Shown: positions 56,801 to 64,000 of the stretch, one piece after another | How positions within the stretch are numbered: position 1 is the first letter of the stretch | How the letters are laid out: each line of letters starts with the position of its first letter | From: Pseudopyrenochaeta lycopersici | Lineage: Eukaryota; Ascomycota; Dothideomycetes; Pleosporales; Pseudopyrenochaetaceae | NCBI GenBank assembly: GCA_003313425.1 | Contig: NHZP01000014.1 | Span: 620,001 to 684,000 of the forward strand | DNA: 64,000 nt | Direction: 5' to 3' | The notes under the pieces: generated by a model | Told to the model about the DNA's origin: nothing | Database searches by the model: none | The model's input: the letters and a program-made list of their open reading frames with translations, nothing else | Translations under genes and position numbers: made by a program

Positions 56801-58120
56801 CCAATAAATTCCCAAGAGGTCTCAATCACGGGCAGCAATTTTTCACCTTACGTTTGAGGTAAATTGACTGAGCCATTGCGTGTCGATCTGCAAAATGTGC
56901 CTTTGTAAAGGAGTGCATAATTAATGCGGAAAGTGTGGCGCCAACGGACGCAGTACTCATCGACAGGGTATTACCGATCACCAACAGGGACGCGCAGGCG
57001 TATTGCGAAAACTCGTGGCCTACGATGCCGGTTCAGGTTCCCTTTGGAGTATTGAGGAGAGCAACTTCTCTTAGCTGTCAACAGAGCCGACATTACGATG
57101 CAAGGACCTTCTTGAAATCTTTCGCATTTCTGCAACATCGCGCTCCCCCGATACGATTCAGTATCAACACGGATATTCTTCCCGACACCTTTCCAAACAA
57201 CAATCGAGCCATGACGTCGCTGCTGTACTAGAGTTCTTGCTGCCGTTCGTCCTTGCCATAATTGTTGGGAGATTGTCGAAGGGAGCCTTTCAGAAATTCA
57301 AAGCGCGTGCTGGTTTGATGAGACTGCCTTGAAAGATGAAAGCTCCCCACCTTTCATACTAGCACCGACCCTGCCAGGGCTAGGTTTTTGAATTAGTCCA
57401 TGTTGAACCCAGCGAAGTCACTGTGACGATCGATTGTTGAGATGATTGTACGATCCATACAGCCTGCCTATCTCGACGGCCAATCCAATATTGCCGTCTC
57501 AAGATAAGGCGGCAAGGGACTTTCGTTGGCGTCGAAGATCGATGCATCGCCACTTGCAACTAGACACGTTGTGTGTGCGATTTGGTCATTCATAGACTCC
57601 GTTTGGATAGGACGAAGATGATTTCGACGACGTGTTTGCTTCTGTTAAGCTTCGGTTATCAGCTTGACCCTGCCCATATGCAAACAATACCATGTATCTG
57701 TTATCTGCATTTATGCGGGAGAAGACAATGCATGTTCGAGTGATGGTGTCGCGGGGCAGCATGACCAGCCACTAAGAGGAGTCCGAAGGTCAATCCGGTG
57801 TTGATAGACAGAAGATCTCTTTAGTGGACTTCCATGGTTGCAGCTGCTGAAACAGGCGACGTCATGTCAAAAGATAGGAGGCAGAGAATGAAGGCAACGA
57901 AAAGTCCTAATGCGGAGGATGATGAGGATATCGTTGAACGCTGCGAACTTTCCTATGACTTGGATTAGCGAATTCTAGCTTTCCCTAATGAGTCTGAATA
58001 CCTGCGACCATAATCCACAATGTGGATCAAAACGATGAGGTGTCGACCCGCATCTGCCTCCTGCGTCTGAGGGAGGCCAACCTGATTTTGGCGATGAAGG
58101 TGTGTGGCAATACATACTTT
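53810..58120. other. Gene-poor region, left part
   Basis: About 4.3 kb upstream of SLX4 with no gene that I can support. Some minus-strand frames (55647-55910, 55228-55557, 56226-56465, 56571-56825) have protein-like composition in parts, but I could not join them by splice sites or match them to a family. They may be decayed exons. A further coding-like stretch on the minus strand near 57965-58080 may belong to the pseudogene to the right. Confidence 0.35.
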
Positions 58121-58462
58121 TCATATGTCCTGAGTAAAAGGACAGTCCTTATTGGAGCTCCTACGGCGCTTCATTCTTTCGTAGAGGTCGTCGAAGTTCT
58201 GAAATCTGTTAACATAGCGTGCCGCCCACCCCGCGGCTTGATGGTCGGACCCATTTGGATTCAAAGGAGGATCTGTTCCGTCCGGAGTTATTGATATTAT
58301 CAATGCGGCTTCTTAGGTGGTTATCGCGGCTCCAAGCAATACGATGTTGTTGGTGTTGACGAGGAAAGCGTCAATCATCGAAAGCCACCCGATGCCGCAA
58401 ACACCTTGGGACTCCGCACAGACCACTATATCCGATAGCAGCTCTTTGAGAAGCAACAGCAT
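58121..58462 (-). pseudogene. Decayed gene fragment of unknown family
   Basis: From the ATG at 58462 a protein-like frame runs for 49 codons (including GVCGIGWLSMIDAFLVNTNN, partly membrane-like), meets one TAA at 58313-58315, and continues in the same frame for 63 more protein-like codons (ISITPDGTDPPLNPNGSD, AAGWAARYVNRFQNFDDLYE) before TGA at 58121-58123. Sequence on both sides of the TAA has natural amino-acid make-up, so the stop is likely a lesion; a CAA-to-TAA change would suffice. After the TGA, GTATGT and two AG acceptors lead into another coding-like stretch. No family is recognised. Confidence 0.4.
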
Positions 58463-61400
58463 GGCTTACAGTATAAGGAGCTGTATTAATAGCCAGGGGT
58501 TTAGTGTCTATGCTAAGCAAGCAATAAGACGACTATACTGGCTCAGAGAGCGGGTTCAAGCAACACCTACTCAGTGTGGAGCGCACAACTACCAAAATGC
58601 TCATTTGGTAGCGGCAGCGAGATACTATGGACACATTATGCACAATAGCACACATTTGTGGCCGCATAAGGGCATCATCAGTTCAGTGAAAGCGACTATG
58701 TAAAACCCTTACCCTATTAAGTAAGTGCAAGGTACGATGTTAACAAATCACTATTATACCAAGAGCGGCTTCAGATGCACGAGCATGAGCACTGATTCAG
58801 AGAACCTTGACGCTTTGGACGACCCCAAGGGCATACAATAGAAGCTTTGCCAGACTTGATACCATCTCCAGCCAGGAGAACTATTTGCCGCTGAAGATGT
58901 GTCGGCTGCGTCCTTAAGCCTAAGCTATCTCGTAATTCGTGGTAAGTCTCAGGTTGTGTCTTTGTGCTAATCATGTCAAGAACTGTTGACGTGACGAATT
59001 GCTCGAATTGCGTCAAGAACCACATCCTCAATTAATAGTACTGGGGAGCTTCTGTAGATTCTGCGCCGTGGCTCATCATGAGCTGACAATACTGCTCACC
59101 TAGAACATACTAAGATCATGACTGAGTCCTGTGAAGGTTGCCATCGGTCTTTCTTTGCCAATGTCTCTTGGTTAATGGCGTCCTCGATGCGCATGTCACC
59201 TCTCTGCCCATTCGACGAATCTATGGTAGGCCTTTCGATTTTCTTTCTCTCGCTGCCTCATTTGTCCTCGTTTCCTATTCCTACGCTTGATACGGAGTCC
59301 CCGAGCCGTGAACAATCACTCTGCCTTGTATTTTGCGCCCCTGTTCATTGTCTGTAATTCCACAATTCCTCCTTTCCAGCATCCATGAGCCACATTGCTG
59401 TTATTCCGTATCCTATCACCCTCCTTTCGTACAAAATTTCAGTTCCGCATAACATGCCATATGATTGCTTCACTAATAATCGGCACCTGCGGTGTCCCTT
59501 TCCCTTTTCGACATTCTCACAGCTTGCGTTTATTGCTCATTATATCCGTTGAAGTATGACTTTACTCTCTCCCATGCTCTTCTTCTTAAGAACACCTATC
59601 TTCCACCTCCAATCTTTGTCTGAGTGGTCTATTCACAACCGTATCCTCATAACCATTTCTCGGTCCGGAAACGCCTCATGTACTCTCAAAAGTGTCAGAG
59701 CCACGACACGACGCCTTGTAGGAGTTCCTTAACTCCAACTCTCTTACAATTAAACCCCCATTCCTACTCCTTGTAAGGCCCTGGGATTGTTGGTGTACTG
59801 TGAGGCGAGGTGTTGTGATCGACTGGCTCCGCGCCGTGTAGGAATACTGTTGCGTATTGTCGGATGGCGAGATGAGGTGTGGATGTGTGTGAGACTACGA
59901 GGTTTGAGAACGAGTACGGGGGTACGGTATTCTTGAGGAGGTAGAGGAGATGAGATGCGCGAGGCTATTTCCAAATAATGTAAGTCAGGGCGCTCTCAGC
60001 TACAAGAAGTGTAATCTCGAGTTGGGTTATTTCCTTGTAGAGATCCCCTATCCGTGAGATCCGGTCTCTCATCTCGCTTCTTCCTTCCACAAATTTGTAT
60101 GGTCATCGCCGTGTTTCTGTTTTCACTTTCGCGCTCTGTGCGCATTATACATACCATAGCTACGCACTATGTTTTAAATACCTTCAGGCTTTCAACCATA
60201 CGGGCTCATATCTTCCCTTCTGCGCCTACTTTCTTCTGGTCTCACGTTTCTGTCGAATCTTACCTCTCCACTGTATAGTATTATTGTGACATTGTCAACA
60301 TGTCTGAAACATGTATGAGTACTCATTTTGTCATCAGGGTTCCGTATACATCTCCCAGCGTGGAGATGTTGATCGATGATCGTATGTAGCATTCGACTTC
60401 GGCAACCGTAGTTTTTGAGCCAGTTTCCTCAGCTGTAAAAAATCTTCCAGTGATTCAGATCTAGCAACATTAAACATTCGACATCGCTCTTACATTCCGG
60501 CAGCATCTGTTTCTCTAAGCTGTTCTGCCCCTATTTATATCTACATTCCTTGGAGTCGCAGTCCGTCGCCGTCTTTCAGCCCAAAATAGACATCAATCCC
60601 TTAGCTCCATCGAGCGTTCCCGAGGTATTTTACATGTATCGACCGAGATAGTATCGCGGCAGGCGGCATTCGCGTTTGATGTCCCCGTAGATGGTGCCTA
60701 TAATCGTTTGGATAAAGTTTCGTCGCTCCTTTAGTGATATCTTTTTCTGCCGTCATCAGTTTGCAGCCTAAATCGACTCTCCATGATAGTTTCTATCGTT
60801 CATGCCATCTCTGGGAGAGATTTACAGTGTCATCTAATAACTGTCCAACTTCAAGATTCTGCATGAATGTTTTGTCCTTGTTCTTTCGCATCCAAAGTGC
60901 GGCGATTCCTTCGATGTTTGTTTGCTAAAAGCGCCCTCCTATTCTGTTGGACGCAAACGGTCGTGAATTACGGGAATGGACTCGCTTCATATGTTCCTGT
61001 CTTGCACTGAGGACCATCTGCAGGTTGCTTTAGGCACAGCATCCGCACTTGCTCTTGTATTGATCTGCATACGAGGTGTATTATCCGGGGCTTGACATCG
61101 TCCCATTTCACGTCTTTCAGTGATCTCTAGCTCTCCAGAGCTGCCAAAGAGGGTTCACCTGCTTCAGTTTCCTGGCAAAGTAGAAGGCGTGGTGGTTGTG
61201 TCGCAGGTATCGAAGGGCAGGCTCAGCGTCCGACAAAGGATGGTATAGCACCGCGAAAGAGGGCAAATGACGGAAAATTTCGATACAACAATGAAAAACA
61301 CAATAGAAATTCGAGGTCCAGTCGGCGGTGGGGCGTCTTCGATGTTGCAGGTGGGGAGAAGGATGACAAAGTGGGATGGGGGCTGAGTGGCTTGGTTGAT

Positions 61401-62389
61401 GATCTCGCGTGACTGTAAGCACCGACTTAAGAGAATGCACTAAAAGTATCATGACGAGCTATACAATTAGCATCCAATGTCTGGAACCTAATATATAATC
61501 CCCTCATAACTCTGCAGGGAGAACGTTCTGCTTGCCGTATTTTGCTAGCTTGTCTTTGAGACTTGCAAGCCTAATGCTATCAAACAACTCGTATTTGGCG
61601 CGATGGTACTGCAATAATTGATTGTCAAATATAATTTTTTAAGAATTGAACACATAAATCCGGATGTCACATCATAGCGAAAGAGTAGCTTCGAATTTGA
61701 TCTGATATCTAATCAAGTCTTTGACATACCGGTTGCGGACATCCCGGTTCGTTCCCAAGATATAACTGCTTCTTAAAATACCCAAAACCACCAGATTGGT
61801 CGCATTTGTGGGGTATCAGGTACCAATTCACCGCTTTGGGTGATTCAGGCGCTCTTCAATCAAGAGACCGTGTAGACGTAAGGCTTGATAGCATACTCTT
61901 GAGGACTGGATCCAAAAGACTTCAGACCAACATTCTGTCACGCTTTAACGTTGACCATCAGGAGCATCCTTCACCAAAGTAGGAACAGACTGCTCTAGCT
62001 CTCAAACTGATCTTGCCAAGCAAGCGAAAACTCTTTCAAAATGCATGGATAGCTGTTGGGTAGTCGAAGGCTCGTGGGGTTGGCATCGTACATCATGGTT
62101 ATTCTTGTGCTTTGTGCATTACCGTAATCATTCTGCTGAATCGCAATGAATTATGGCGTGCTAGGCTTATTCTAACGCTTTGCTTGTATATGAAAGCAAG
62201 CTGAGACTATAACAAACTTGTCCTGCTCTTATCGTACCACCAGGATTCGAGGATGATTCGTCATGCAGCGGGACTTCTGGAAGTTACTAGCTGATGCTGC
62301 CGGCTTCATCAGCGAAGATCCGGCTATTCAACTTTCAAGAATAAACCCGAAGAGTACGACGAGTTCAGCCAACCGGAGATTGAGACTAC
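58463..62389. other. Gene-poor region, right part, partly pyrimidine-rich
   Basis: About 3.9 kb without a supported gene. From about 59120 to 61100 the + strand is strikingly rich in T and C, as in fungal leader regions, yet no + strand gene follows. A minus-strand frame at 58771-59031 (with HELRDSLGLRTQPTHLQRQI) and another at 61117-61452 (ending KLKQVNPLWQLWRARDH) are protein-like, but isolated. The segment 61460-62390 shows nothing. Confidence 0.35.
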
Positions 62390-63300
62390 TTAGGTGCTTT
62401 GAAAGAGACTCCAAGAAATCGTGGTGACCTCCATTTTCCAGAAGGACTCATCAGGATGCATCCGCACATTTCTGTATGCCCTCCAGAGAGAGACCAATGG
62501 CCAGTCCGGGCCAAACTGGACCCCCGTCGGGTCAAAGACGTACATTCCAGAATTGAGGGCGATAACAAATGCACAGTGCCAAAGGCGATGTGGCGGGGCT
62601 GTGACGAAACGAAGCTTAAAGACCCCAAGAACATTCAGGTCGTGCTCTTCGCTCTCAGTTAGCTACAGGAGATATACATATAGACAGGAGATCATTCACC
62701 TGCAAAGCGATGCCCATCTTTCCATTCTAGAAGCGGCACAGCAAGATCTCGGACCGAAAATTCGCACATGAGGTGGAAGATCACTGCCCACTTCCACCAC
62801 TGAGCGTTCGAAGGCGATCGCAGAGGGATGTTTCCGGCCGCAAAGTACACACACGCGGGTTCCCAGCCCATTGCAGCTCGATATATCCTACAGCTAGGCA
62901 TAAAAAGCTCCTGTAGGCTCACCGCGATCCGGCCCAGCCTCGCTTCCTCACTGTTGTTGCTTGCGTCGTGGTCGGTACAGAACTGCACATCATCAAACAG
63001 ATCTGCTCCGTAGATCGTAGAGCAGACGCGGCACCGAGCACCAGAAGGAAAACATTCAGGCCTGGCATAGGCCGGTGGCGATCCAATATGAAGAGAGGTT
63101 GCTGGCATCCTTTTCGTAGAGGTGATTCCAAGACGCGAATTCAATGTACATGATATTACGCACTGGGAGATTTTCAATGGCACAATTAATTAGTTGCCAA
63201 GAGAGTTTGCCTCCGATGTTTGACACCAACCAGAACTCTACCAAGGTGAAGAGTGCGCGGACTTTGGTAATACTTGTTTCTGGTCCTACTTGGTCAAGTA
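62390..63300 (-). CDS. Multi-exon gene of unknown function, 5' end unresolved
   Basis: Three minus-strand segments join in frame: 63300-63160, 63101-62700 and 62646-62390. The intron 63159-63102 (GTAATA...GATGCCAG, 58 bases) and the intron 62699-62647 (GTGAAT...CTAAC...GCGAAG, 53 bases, branch site 12 bases before the acceptor) remove all stops. The resulting 266 residues include VRALFTLVEFWLVSNIGGKL, ARCRVCSTIYGADLFDDVQF, QWWKWAVIFHLMCEFSVRDL and GMYVFDPTGVQFGPDWPLVS. This Trp- and aromatic-rich make-up is that of a real globular protein. I do not recognise it. The first segment has an acceptor-like CTGAG at its 5' side and no ATG, so one or more exons lie upstream toward 63330 or beyond. 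An intact but unusual gene or a recently decayed one are both possible. Confidence 0.5.
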
Positions 63301-64000
63301 CTCAGCTCCCGCTAAGGCAAAACAATGCATAGTGAATCTCTCTTCCTGATAAATGACGGATCAGCTGTGGGAGTATAGTTCTGAAGCCTAGAAAGAGGAG
63401 AAAGTCTCAGCAATGGTTATCTATGATTAAAAGCTTCTAAAGTTGGACTCTCCACAATTTGCCACTGCACCCAACAACTGTGTCATGATCTCAGTTTCCT
63501 TAAAGCAACAAATTTCAAGAAGCTATCTGCACCATGACTTTCCGTGTGATCAAAATGATCGGAGGCCCCTCAGTGATTAAAACAATGAATTTGGTAGAGT
63601 TAGACATCGTTACTATGAGCTTGTTACCAAAAGCCAAAAAAAAGGAGGAAAGCATTTGAAGAGGAGAGGAGTTGATCATGTTGGTCTGCCAAGGACGTTG
63701 ACGTTGGAACTAATGCTGGCCATATTTTCATGAGACCATGAACGTTGAAAATATGTCAGTAGTGAAATTGAATTGTTTTGCGCTATGTTTGAACGACAAG
63801 GCGGCTCACCTGTTCTATCTGTTAAATGCTGTACGACGGGAGGACATTGGTGCTGCCTGCAACGAAGTCGGAAATCTCGATATCCTAAAGATTAAGGAGT
63901 TCTTTAAGGAAACGCGCCTATTTTCGGTGAACTGCTATTGACAATAATGCTTAATGAAGACGAAGGTTGTAAACTTTCTATGATTGACGATGGCGAAAGA
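63301..64000. other. Right-edge region
   Basis: This should hold the first exon and promoter of the unknown minus-strand gene. A 67-codon frame on the + strand is listed separately. Confidence 0.3.
63738..63941 (+). CDS. Small open frame, 67 codons, tentative
   Basis: The frame starts MNVENMSVVKLNCFALCLND and continues with AAHLFYLLNAVRREDIGAAC and a helical end (LDILKIKEFFKETRLFSV). The composition is helical and protein-like, with hydrophobic and charged residues well mixed. It has no family, no signal peptide and no visible partner exon inside the window. It may be a small gene, an old gene fragment, or chance. Confidence 0.3.
   Translation: MNVENMSVVKLNCFALCLNDKAAHLFYLLNAVRREDIGAACNEVGNLDILKIKEFFKETRLFSVNCY

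Overview
The window reads as nuclear DNA of a filamentous ascomycete. Genes carry short introns of 47-116 bases with GT-AG borders and CTAAC/CTGAC-like branch sites. The families present (Zn2Cys6 regulator, siderophore-type MFS carrier, cutinase, GH115, SLX4, MTC1, fungal ubiquitin-like protein) fit Pezizomycotina. The plant-wall and cutin enzymes suggest a plant-associated Dothideomycete; that last step is inference. I saw no tRNA, rRNA, CRISPR array, intact transposon or viral gene.

Layout. 0-14 kb: XLF-like NHEJ factor (+), a large unknown protein (+), an F-box-like protein (-), a tandem-RING protein (-) and an unknown membrane-anchored protein (-), followed by a long empty stretch. 14-26 kb: an accessory block of degradative and uptake genes, namely cutinase (+), M43 metalloprotease (-, with a GC-AG intron through its zinc site), intradiol dioxygenase (+), a decayed secreted alpha/beta hydrolase (+), a siderophore-type transporter (-) and an HSL-type esterase (+) that share a promoter with an iron-regulator-like GATA site. 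26-29 kb: a small cysteine-rich protein (+) and a Zn2Cys6 transcription factor (-). 31-41 kb: a large RGG-box protein (-), MTC1 (+), a UPF0390/DUF2462 protein (-) and a GH115 alpha-glucuronidase (+). 43-54 kb: a cysteine-rich single-pass membrane protein (-), CPD photolyase (+), an ubiquitin-like-domain protein (-) and SLX4 (-). 54-64 kb: gene-poor, with decayed coding stretches and one multi-exon gene of unknown function (-) near the right edge.

Working together. The 14-26 kb block plus GH115 would act outside the cell on cutin, protein, aromatics and glucuronoxylan, with iron uptake alongside. XLF, MTC1, photolyase and SLX4 are genome-maintenance genes, but they are scattered singly and need not form a unit. 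Exon borders were deduced from reading frame, splice consensus and family motifs; none has been checked against transcripts.
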